A stretch of DNA of 41,753 nucleotides from Nitrospirota bacterium (GTDB taxonomy: Bacteria; Nitrospirota; Nitrospiria; SBBL01; JAADHI01). Positions 34,748-41,753 of this stretch are shown piece by piece (position 1 is the first letter of the stretch; every line of letters begins with the position of its first letter). The notes under the pieces were generated by a model. It ran no database searches, was not told where the DNA came from, and saw nothing but the letters and a program-made list of their open reading frames with translations. The position numbers were made by a program, and so were the translations under genes. The stretch is taken from contig JAJDBX010000012.1 in NCBI GenBank assembly GCA_029261135.1, positions 1-41,753 of the forward strand, written 5' to 3'.

Positions 34748-36469
34748 CTAGCCTGCCAAAAAATATAAAAGCAGGATGTTGATGACGAAAAGGAGAAGGA
34801 CGACGCTTTTCCAAAAAGTCACCGGATCTCTCTCCAGGAGCGGGGGAACCGCTTTGTTCAGAAAAACGGGGTTCGGGTGGGAAAGGTCATAAAGAAATTC
34901 AGAGAGTATGGGATATCGGCTCTTGGGGTCTTTATGAAGGGATTTTTCTAGTGTTTTATCCAGCCATATCGGAATGTCTGAATTGTAGTGCCGAGCAGGC
35001 GTGTAAGACAAACGGGTTAGGTTTTTTACGGAGAGCTCCTCTTTGTAAGGCAGTTTCCCACACAACATTTCATAAGTGATCACCCCGAGGGAGAAAAGGT
35101 CGGATTGTTCTGTCCCGATAGATCCTTTTAAATATTCGGGTGCCGTGTAATTTCTTGTGCCCAGCAGATGATGACGTTCCCAGGGGACGTCAATTTCCTC
35201 AATGCCTGCAATTTTACTCGAACCGAAGTCGATAATTTTTACGGTGCCATGCGGGTCGATCAGGATATTTTCGGGTTTGAGATCCCGGTGAATCATTTCC
35301 ATCTGATGAAAGACCATGAGTCCGGTGACAATTTGATTAACAATTTTCCTCACTTCGTTGATGGAGGGCAGAGGGTGATCGGATATCCATTGTCGCAAGG
35401 TTTCACCTTTGACATATTCGCTCACAAAATAAAGGCAGCTTCTCCGACGCGTCAATGCCTTTATTTTGAGGATCTGCGGGGAGTTAAGGCGTCGACCCAC
35501 CCATTCTTCGTGCATGAACCGTTCGATATAACTCGGATCGTCCTCATAATTGATCGAAGGGGTTTTAATGACCACTTCTTCATTTGTTTCCCTATCCAGG
35601 GCAAGGTAAATTTGCGTCTGTTTGCTGGTGTGCAGTTCACGGATGATGTGATAGCCATCCAGCGTCATGCCCGCTTCCAGTGGAGGAGGAAAGGGAAGTT
35701 CAGTCAGTTTTTGATACAGGTCGTCTTTGCTGTGGAGAGGAAGCTTTTCGATGGTGACAATCTGGCAGGTGAGGTTGTCGTGGCTCCCGTTTTTTCCCGC
35801 TTGGCTTATGATTTCGTGGACGGTTTTTTCCGGATCATCCACATTTTTGAGCAAGGTTTTGATTTCCAGGGTTGAGAGATATTCATACACTCCATCGGTG
35901 AGCAAGAGGAAGAGATCCCCTTTCTCGACAGGCAAGCTTTTGTAGTCTATTTGTAAATCCACATCAATGCCCATCGCACGTGAGAGGTATTGTTTCTCGC
36001 CACTCATGACAACACGATGGTCGCGTGTGAGGCCTTCTAAGTCGCCTCGACGATACCGATATATGCGGGAATCCCCGACGTGAAGCAGATGTGCAGTGGT
36101 CGATTTGATGATCAGCGCGCTGAAGGTGGTGACCATGCCCTTGTTTGAATTGTGATGTTGAAGACCTTGTCCGCAAAGCCAGCGATTGAGGGCTCCCAAG
36201 ATTTTGGCACCTGACTTTTTGACAGACCAAGAATCCGGGGTACTGAAATAATCGGCTAAAAACCCGAGTACACAGGCTTCTGCTGCTTCTTGTCCCCCCT
36301 CACTGCCGCTCATACCATCGGCAATGACAGCGGCGATGCCTTTGTTCAAAAGAACCTGTCCTTCGGGAATTTTTATGCCGCAGGAGTCATCATTGCTGGG
36401 TTTGATTCCTGCAATGCTCTTTTGACCGGCTTTCACTTCAAGGTTTGCTGCCACTCGATCCCACTCCAT
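34748..36469 (-). CDS. PP2C phosphatase / Ser-Thr kinase fusion, membrane-anchored
   Basis: Residues about 15-240 are a PP2C phosphatase (AVIADGMSGSEGGQEAAE, LLHVGDSRIYRYRRGDLEGL, LFLLLTDGVYEYL). Residues about 268-525 are a Hanks-type kinase (DRETNEEVVIKTP with the ATP lysine, MIHRDLKPENILIDPHG, IIDFGSSKIAG, then a TAPEYLKG segment). A single membrane helix closes the protein (SVVLLLFVINILLLYFLAG). The gene follows the nitrate transporter on the same strand. The same pairing is known next to nasA in Pseudomonas, where this fusion sits between nasA and nirB. A regulatory role in nitrate uptake or assimilation is inference. Confidence 0.93.
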   Translation of the reverse strand: MEWDRVAANLEVKAGQKSIAGIKPSNDDSCGIKIPEGQVLLNKGIAAVIADGMSGSEGGQEAAEACVLGFLADYFSTPDSWSVKKSGAKILGALNRWLCGQGLQHHNSNKGMVTTFSALIIKSTTAHLLHVGDSRIYRYRRGDLEGLTRDHRVVMSGEKQYLSRAMGIDVDLQIDYKSLPVEKGDLFLLLTDGVYEYLSTLEIKTLLKNVDDPEKTVHEIISQAGKNGSHDNLTCQIVTIEKLPLHSKDDLYQKLTELPFPPPLEAGMTLDGYHIIRELHTSKQTQIYLALDRETNEEVVIKTPSINYEDDPSYIERFMHEEWVGRRLNSPQILKIKALTRRRSCLYFVSEYVKGETLRQWISDHPLPSINEVRKIVNQIVTGLMVFHQMEMIHRDLKPENILIDPHGTVKIIDFGSSKIAGIEEIDVPWERHHLLGTRNYTAPEYLKGSIGTEQSDLFSLGVITYEMLCGKLPYKEELSVKNLTRLSYTPARHYNSDIPIWLDKTLEKSLHKDPKSRYPILSEFLYDLSHPNPVFLNKAVPPLLERDPVTFWKSVVLLLFVINILLLYFLAG

Positions 36470-36578
36470 TGGAGTTCAAAAAAGAAGCGCCAGGACGATC
36501 TTAATCAAATCATCCCGGCGCTGCAACTGATCTTCGGTAAACCAATATCTTATTCGAGGCAAAAATAAGGAGGGAATC

Positions 36579-38048
36579 TTATGTGACTTCGATCATCTGG
36601 ACCGTTCCATCCGGTAACACTTCTGCCATATGGCCTTCCGGTTCTTCAAGAAACAAGGAGACGAGACATAGGATCAAAATAGCTGCCGCAACGATGACCA
36701 TAAAAAAGATCTGCGGAGACACAAAAGAAAGCACGGTAAGAAAAGAGACGGCCCCCACATTGCCATAGGCGCCTGCCATACCCGCGACTTGACCGGTGAG
36801 GCGTCGTTTGATCAGGGGCACCATCGCAAACACGGCACCGTTTCCGGAAGTAACCAGAATTGCACAGAAGACGGTGACCCCCACGGCAAGAAGCAATGGC
36901 CAGCTTGCATCGATTTGCGACATCAAAGAATATCCGATTGAGAGTCCGCCTAAAAGCAGAAGAAGGGAATATTTTCGTCCGATCTTATCGCTCAGCAGAC
37001 CGCCTAAGGGACGCGCAAATAAATTTGTGATGGCAAAACTTCCAGCCAATAATCCGGCCACAGTTTGGGAAACGCCATAGGTATCGAGAAAAAAGAGGGG
37101 CAGCATGGACACCACGGCGAGTTCTGAACCAAAAGTGACAAGATAGACCAGATTGAGAATAGCCACTTGTTTGAATTTGTAGCGCTCAATTTCCGGAACG
37201 GGCTCAATAAAAACATGTTTGTTGATTTGATAAATCCGCAAGACCTGGAATAGATAGATGCCCGCAAGTCCGGCATAGATGGCAGAGGTCATCGTTGCGC
37301 TTAACAAACCCGAATGCTCTGGCCCCAATTTCCAAGTCAAAATAGCAAGGGCGGCGCACATGGGGATATAAACGAGACAATAGAGGAAAAAATCCTTTGG
37401 ACTGGTCACTTCCATCGCGCCACTCTTTTTAGGTTTGAAATAAGTGGCACCTTTTGGCGAGTCGCTGACAGAAAAGAAATAGACAAATGAATAGATGAGT
37501 GACAAGACACCCGTCATCCCAATGGCATAACGCCAGCTGTTTACACCACCGAAGACCAACACAACAAGTGGAAGTGACATGGACGCGGCGGCGGAACCGA
37601 AAGCGCCCCATCCGCCGTAAATGCCCTCTGCCAGACCAACTTGTTTTGCAGGAAACCACTCACTGACCATTCGTATGCCAATCACAAATCCTGCGCCCAC
37701 AAAACCTAACAAAAAACGCATGATCGCCAATTGCTCAAAACTGTTTGCCATTGCAAAACCAAAGCAGAGGAAACTGGAAATAAACAGGAGAAGAGAATAC
37801 ATACGGCGCGGGCCGTAGGAATCGACCAGCATGCCAATGATCACACGTGCCGGAATGGTGAGGGCTACATTTAAAATCAATAAAACCTTTACCTCTTGAT
37901 CCGATAAACCCATCGCATCACGAATGGATGCCATCAGGGGAGCATGGTTGAACCACACAAAGAAGCTTAAGAAAAAAGCCATCCAGGAGAGATGCAGAAT
38001 CTTCATCTTTCCCGTAAAGGACATCAGTTTTAATTTTGCTTCAGACAT
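36579..38048 (-). CDS. narK: NarK/NasA-family nitrate/nitrite transporter (MFS)
   Basis: The 489-residue MFS protein has about 12 spans. Both nitrate signature regions are visible: GIRMVSEWFPAKQVGLAEG into YGGWGAFGSA, and GQVAGMAGAYGNVGAVSF. The substrate-contacting arginines of NarK correspond to PARVIIGMLVD and FARPLGGLLSD. The C-terminus (EGHMAEVLPDGTVQMIEV) resembles NrtP/NasA proteins, favouring uptake for assimilation. No nitrate or nitrite reductase lies in the window. Confidence 0.9.
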   Translation of the reverse strand: MSEAKLKLMSFTGKMKILHLSWMAFFLSFFVWFNHAPLMASIRDAMGLSDQEVKVLLILNVALTIPARVIIGMLVDSYGPRRMYSLLLFISSFLCFGFAMANSFEQLAIMRFLLGFVGAGFVIGIRMVSEWFPAKQVGLAEGIYGGWGAFGSAAASMSLPLVVLVFGGVNSWRYAIGMTGVLSLIYSFVYFFSVSDSPKGATYFKPKKSGAMEVTSPKDFFLYCLVYIPMCAALAILTWKLGPEHSGLLSATMTSAIYAGLAGIYLFQVLRIYQINKHVFIEPVPEIERYKFKQVAILNLVYLVTFGSELAVVSMLPLFFLDTYGVSQTVAGLLAGSFAITNLFARPLGGLLSDKIGRKYSLLLLLGGLSIGYSLMSQIDASWPLLLAVGVTVFCAILVTSGNGAVFAMVPLIKRRLTGQVAGMAGAYGNVGAVSFLTVLSFVSPQIFFMVIVAAAILILCLVSLFLEEPEGHMAEVLPDGTVQMIEVT

Positions 38049-38236
38049 CAGTGAATACTCCCTTGGATTTGGTATCGACCTTTTATGTGTTTCATAGAGT
38101 TGTATGGTTATGTAGCAATCATAATGCCAAAGAGACCATCTAATAATTTTACGTTTAGAATCAATTATTTACATTTAAAAACCTTGAGAAGTTTCGGGGA
38201 GAGTATCCGTGAACTTGCGACAAGTAAGCCTGCCTA

Positions 38237-38252
38237 CCGACATTTTTGTCGG
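38237..38252. repeat. Hairpin between narK and ttuB
   Basis: CCGACA and TGTCGG form a 6-bp stem with a TTTT loop. It lies in the 304-bp divergent interval 38049-38352 between narK (minus) and ttuB (plus). It could be an operator or a leader hairpin. Nothing else is evident in the interval, and ttuB has no strong ribosome site. Confidence 0.45.
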
Positions 38253-38352
38253 AATATTCTAAGAAAAAAGAACATTAGGGCAGGGCTTTTCCTTTCGATG
38301 GATGTCATTCTAAAATTGCATTTCGCTTCTCTTTTCAATAGAATATCGCCCC

Positions 38353-38547
38353 ATGCAGATTAAACTTTTTCATCCGAAAAGAGAGCTCTCTTTCAAGGGG
38401 CCGAAACAGGTTTCATCCATTTTGTATCATCTGGGGCTTCCGGTAGAAGCGCATCTTGTGATTTGTGACGATGTCTTAGTAACAGAAGATGCAGTCATTT
38501 CAGACGACGCTGTGATTGAAATTCGCCCTGTTATTTCTGGAGGATAA
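38353..38547 (+). CDS. ttuB: TtuB-like ubiquitin-fold sulfur carrier
   Basis: The 64-residue beta-grasp protein ends IEIRPVISGG. The terminal Gly-Gly is activated and thiocarboxylated in ThiS/MoaD/TtuB proteins. The next gene, 3 bp downstream, encodes a TtuA-type tRNA thiolase, so TtuB is the most likely assignment over ThiS or MoaD. No E1-like activating enzyme (TtuC/MoeB) is in the window. Confidence 0.85.
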   Translation: MQIKLFHPKRELSFKGPKQVSSILYHLGLPVEAHLVICDDVLVTEDAVISDDAVIEIRPVISGG

Positions 38548-38550
38548 GCC

Positions 38551-39459
38551 ATGAAGTGCCGACGATGTAAAGGGCCGGCGGTCATTAAAATGCCCCGGCA
38601 CAATACGGCCTTTTGCGACTCCTGTTTTCAGGATTACCTCTTGAAGCAGGTGACCAAGGCCATCTCCGCCGGAAAAATGTTTCAAAAGGAAGTTCCGGTT
38701 CTTGTCGCGGTTTCAGGTGGAAAAGACAGCCTCGCTTTATGGGATATTCTAATCAAGCTGGGTTATAAAACCGCAGGCTTACATTTAAATCTGGGGATTG
38801 GAGCATATTCTCAAATTTCTCAAGAAATGGTGGAGAATTTCGCCCGTGCACGGGGCTTAGAGCTAATCATCCATCAATATCAGGAAGCCTATGGACTCGG
38901 TGTTGTTCAAATTGCGAAAGAAACAGCACGCCCCGCCTGCTCTGCTTGCGGCACGATGAAGCGCCACCACTTCAATCGCATTGCTATCGAAAAAGGCTTT
39001 CCTGTTGTGGCGACAGGGCATAATTTGGACGATGAAGCGGCGCGTCTCTTGGGAAACTTATTGAAATGGCAAGTGCCCTACCTTCAAAAACAAAGCCCTG
39101 TGCTCTCAGACGAGGGGGGTAAATGGGCCAAGAAGGTCAAACCGCTTTATCGATTGCCGGAACGTGAGATTGCCGCGTATACGATTTTGAACCGCATTGA
39201 TTACATTGTTGAGGAATGCCCGATGTCGAAGGGGGCGAAAATGTTTACTTATAAAGAAACCCTCAATCAACTCGAAAAAGCCTCTCCCGGAGCAAAACAT
39301 CAATTTTACCTCGGGTTTTTAAAACAAAAAGAAGCTTCATTCCCAACACCACCACCGCCAGAAAATGAAGACGCTTGCCACACTTGCGGCCAACCTTGTC
39401 AGGGCGAGCGCTGTGGTTATTGCCGCTTGATTGAGCGTGCGACTGCAGTCCCTACTTAA
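38551..39459 (+). CDS. ttuA: TtuA-type tRNA 2-thiolation enzyme
   Basis: The 302-residue protein has an N-terminal zinc finger (CRRC, CDSC) and the PP-loop VAVSGGKDSLALWD. Iron-sulfur cysteines are in CSACGTMKRHHFN and VEECPMSKGAK, and TGHNLDDEAARLLGN is conserved. A C-terminal zinc finger (CHTCGQPC, CGYC) completes the TtuA/Ncs6 layout. In Thermus, TtuA uses TtuB thiocarboxylate to make 2-thioribothymidine at tRNA position 54. The substrate nucleotide here is not established. Confidence 0.9.
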   Translation: MKCRRCKGPAVIKMPRHNTAFCDSCFQDYLLKQVTKAISAGKMFQKEVPVLVAVSGGKDSLALWDILIKLGYKTAGLHLNLGIGAYSQISQEMVENFARARGLELIIHQYQEAYGLGVVQIAKETARPACSACGTMKRHHFNRIAIEKGFPVVATGHNLDDEAARLLGNLLKWQVPYLQKQSPVLSDEGGKWAKKVKPLYRLPEREIAAYTILNRIDYIVEECPMSKGAKMFTYKETLNQLEKASPGAKHQFYLGFLKQKEASFPTPPPPENEDACHTCGQPCQGERCGYCRLIERATAVPT

Positions 39460-39485
39460 AGGTTCTTTATTTTCCTGATTCGACT

Positions 39486-41753
39486 TTACTCCAAGGCTTT
39501 CAGAACGGATCTGGCCTCTTCAGCACCACGAAAATCCTGAGACAATTTCAAAGCCGCAGTGAGTTCCTTTTTTGCTAAATCGGTTTTCTCCGCTTTAAAA
39601 TAGGCCATTCCGAGCCGGAAGTGGATCCCTGGGATATTAGGTTCTTTCTCCAGACTTTCCTTAAGCAGACTAATGGCTTTAAGGTAGACATTCTTTTTGT
39701 AATAAATCCACCCGAGCGTGTCGGCGATACCGGGGTCGTCGGGGGCTTTTTCCCTTGCTTTTTCTGCAAGAGAAAGTGCGAGGTCGATATTGCCGTCGTG
39801 TTCTACGTAGATCCAAGCGAGGTTGTTTGCTGCAGCAGGAAAATCAGGGGCTATCTCGAGCGCTGCTTCGTATTCCGATTTTGCTTTTTCGTAGTTTTTT
39901 TCTTGCTCGTAGAGCAAGGCAAGTAAAAAATAGGCCTGCACGTTCTTTGGATTTGTCTTTTTTGCTGTCTCATATTGTTCTTTTGCAAGCGCGATTTCTC
40001 CTTTTTGCCTGTAGAGATTACCTAGAATCATACGGGCACCGGGAAGGTTCGGGTCCTCTTTTATGGCCATTTTATAGCTTGATTCTGCTTTAGAGAAATC
40101 ATTTCGTCGAACATGGATTTGGCCCAAAATCAGATGGATAGGGGCTTTAAGTGTTGCATGCTCAAGCTGGGCTGTGCTTCGCTCAAGCGCCTTTTCGCCT
40201 TCTCCTTGCGAAAAGAGGATTTCAGCGATTTTTCCAAGAGAATCGACCTGATTCGGATTGATTAAAAGTGCCTTTTCAAAGGCACTTAGGGCAGATTTTG
40301 TATCTCCTTGTGCCTGATGGAGGAGCCCAATATTATTGTGGACTCTATCTATATTTGGGTTCAGGGCGGTGACTTTTTTGTAGCCGATCAAAGCTTTCTC
40401 AAAATTCTTTTGCATAAACGCCGCATCCGCAAGGATCAACATCGCCCCAATGTTGTTTTCGTTTTGCGCGAGAATAAATTGGGCATCCTCTTCAGCAAGG
40501 CGTGCATCTCCAAGATTGAGATGAATTTGAGCCAAGGCTTGCCGGGCCGGAATATAATTTGGCACAATATTTAAGGCTTCTAACATTTGCGCTTTTGCAT
40601 TTTGAAATTCACCAAGTGAAATAAAAGCAAGGCCTAAATAATGGTGTCCGATCGCATAACCCGGCGCTTTTGAGACAACTTTTCTCAGTATGGAAACCGC
40701 TTCATTAAATCGCTTGTTTTCGGCATACCACCTCCCTTTAAGTGCCATTCCTTCCGTGTCATTTTCGGCAAGTTTCAATATTTTTGAAATATGTTGTTCT
40801 GCCAGATCTAATTTTCCTGTATCGAGGTAAAGTGTTGAGAGATTAACATGAGGAAGACGCGCTTCCGGGTCTACTTTTATGGCGTCTTTGTATTGTGTGA
40901 TTGCCGGGTCTTGCCTTCCCGAGTTTAAATATAAATTACCCAAAGCCATCCGGGCCTGAACATTGTTCGGATCAGATCGGATGATTTCAAGGAATTTATC
41001 TTCCGCTTCCTTTTCTTTATCATTCGCGAGGTAAACAGAGGCGAGTTTAATCTGTAAATCCGTATTTTTTTGATCCAGTTCAATCGCCTCCTTTAGGACA
41101 GATTCCGTCTTATCACGTTCGCCGAGTTGTTGATAAAAATTCGCCAAGGCTAAACGGGCTTCAACTGGATCGCCCTCAAGGGACAATGCTTTTTTAAATG
41201 TGCTTTCAGCGGACACCATGTCTTGTTTCATCGTGTAGTATGATGCTAAAAGCAAGTTTGTGTTCATTTTTTGCGGATCGAGATCAATCGCTTGTTTGAT
41301 TTCCCTGATGCCATCATCGAATGCTTCTTTACCTACAAAAGCATTCCCCTTAAGGATATAACCTTCCGTGTTGTTCGGTTCTTTTTCAAGAACGTGTGTT
41401 CCTTTCTCGATCGCTTTATCATATTCCCCGGCCATCAGGTAAAGGACACCTAACTTAAGGTGGGCATCTGTAATCTCCGGCTTGAGCTCGACACTTCGGG
41501 TCAAGACTTTAAAAGCTTTTTGTAGATTGTCAGGGCCACCCAGCTTGAGATGGACGAGACCCAATTTGTACTTGGTCTCTGCATCATCGGGAGCCAATTG
41601 GATTACATTTTTATATTCGATCAGGGCTTCGTTATATTTTTCCTCATTAAAATAAGCTTCTGCTCGGGCAAGATGATCTCCTTTTTTAGCCTCGTCGGAA
41701 GAACAGGATGTAAAGAAAAAAGTAAAGAAAATCCCAAGAAACAAGGTTGTTTT
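39486..41753 (-). CDS. Large TPR-repeat lipoprotein (5' end outside the window)
   Basis: The frame is open to the right edge, reading KTTLFLGIFFTFFFTSCSS, so the true start is just beyond it. Hydrophobic residues end in a lipobox (FTSC), making this a lipoprotein. The remaining 730 or so residues are about 20 tetratricopeptide repeats with the usual spacing (EAYFNEEKYNEALIEYKNVI, then GLVHLKLGGPDNLQKAFKVL, and so on to the C-terminus). It resembles PrsT-like and other TPR scaffold proteins of exopolysaccharide or cell-envelope systems. Without neighbours no system can be named. Confidence 0.85.
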   Translation of the reverse strand, partial: KTTLFLGIFFTFFFTSCSSDEAKKGDHLARAEAYFNEEKYNEALIEYKNVIQLAPDDAETKYKLGLVHLKLGGPDNLQKAFKVLTRSVELKPEITDAHLKLGVLYLMAGEYDKAIEKGTHVLEKEPNNTEGYILKGNAFVGKEAFDDGIREIKQAIDLDPQKMNTNLLLASYYTMKQDMVSAESTFKKALSLEGDPVEARLALANFYQQLGERDKTESVLKEAIELDQKNTDLQIKLASVYLANDKEKEAEDKFLEIIRSDPNNVQARMALGNLYLNSGRQDPAITQYKDAIKVDPEARLPHVNLSTLYLDTGKLDLAEQHISKILKLAENDTEGMALKGRWYAENKRFNEAVSILRKVVSKAPGYAIGHHYLGLAFISLGEFQNAKAQMLEALNIVPNYIPARQALAQIHLNLGDARLAEEDAQFILAQNENNIGAMLILADAAFMQKNFEKALIGYKKVTALNPNIDRVHNNIGLLHQAQGDTKSALSAFEKALLINPNQVDSLGKIAEILFSQGEGEKALERSTAQLEHATLKAPIHLILGQIHVRRNDFSKAESSYKMAIKEDPNLPGARMILGNLYRQKGEIALAKEQYETAKKTNPKNVQAYFLLALLYEQEKNYEKAKSEYEAALEIAPDFPAAANNLAWIYVEHDGNIDLALSLAEKAREKAPDDPGIADTLGWIYYKKNVYLKAISLLKESLEKEPNIPGIHFRLGMAYFKAEKTDLAKKELTAALKLSQDFRGAEEARSVLKALE

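Noticed and set aside
35168-35875. Plus-strand 235-residue ORF
   Set aside because: It lies wholly antisense to the PP2C/kinase gene, whose motifs are clear; no own domain is recognisable.
1-41753. CRISPR arrays or rRNA genes
   Set aside because: No regularly spaced direct repeats and no rRNA-like sequence were seen.

Overview
The window is bacterial and comes from a Gram-negative organism: it encodes a porin, lipoproteins and Sec-exported periplasmic proteins. The organism is probably aerobic or facultative, since it has a form I Mo/Cu carbon monoxide dehydrogenase (CODH) locus and a nitrate/nitrite transporter. It uses an archaeal/eukaryotic-type phenylalanyl-tRNA synthetase, which is uncommon in Bacteria, and a TtuA/TtuB-type tRNA thiolation pair. 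I cannot name the phylum from sequence alone.

Region 1, about 1-3575, is accessory DNA. It begins with the C-terminal end of an IS91-family (ISCR-like) transposase. Four minus-strand genes follow, separated by two well-formed attC sites and two degenerate attC-like sites, as in an integron cassette array; no integrase is visible. The cassettes encode a membrane protein, an unknown protein, a Rap1a/Tai-like immunity-type protein and a PD-(D/E)XK nuclease-like protein. The region ends at a 3' fragment of a tRNA-Val(CAC) gene, which looks like the far attachment site of an integrated island.

Region 2, about 3720-6450, holds a promoter, a c-di-GMP-I (GEMM) riboswitch and an intrinsic terminator, then an HDOD-domain gene and a small protein made only of MshEN-like c-di-GMP-binding repeats. 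Behind them are about 680 bp with only small or broken ORFs, and a DUF1499-type lipoprotein.

Region 3, 6562-17588 on the minus strand, is a CODH locus in transcription order rcoM, coxM, coxS, coxL, coxG, coxD, coxE, an XdhC-YHS fusion (coxF-like), a MocA-like cytidylyltransferase, a short XdhC-like protein and a SufS cysteine desulfurase. Together they would cover CO sensing, the three enzyme subunits, membrane attachment and assembly of the CuSMo centre. The sensor gene and two of the three structural genes each carry one frameshift, while every accessory gene is open. The locus therefore looks recently inactivated, switchable, or affected by sequence errors.

Region 4, 17995-20914, holds a Spy/CpxP-like periplasmic protein, a HugZ-like protein and two hypotheticals. 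Region 5, 21016-29505, is a housekeeping run on the minus strand: def, fmt, a Bax-inhibitor-1-like membrane protein, rsmB, a TerB/DnaJ protein, rpe, pheS and pheT. Region 6, 29722-34374, encodes two tandem secreted paralogues (the second frameshifted), a porin and a chemoreceptor. Region 7, 34748-38048, encodes a NarK/NasA transporter followed by a PP2C phosphatase/Ser-Thr kinase fusion. Region 8, 38353 to the end, has ttuB-ttuA and a large TPR lipoprotein cut by the right edge.
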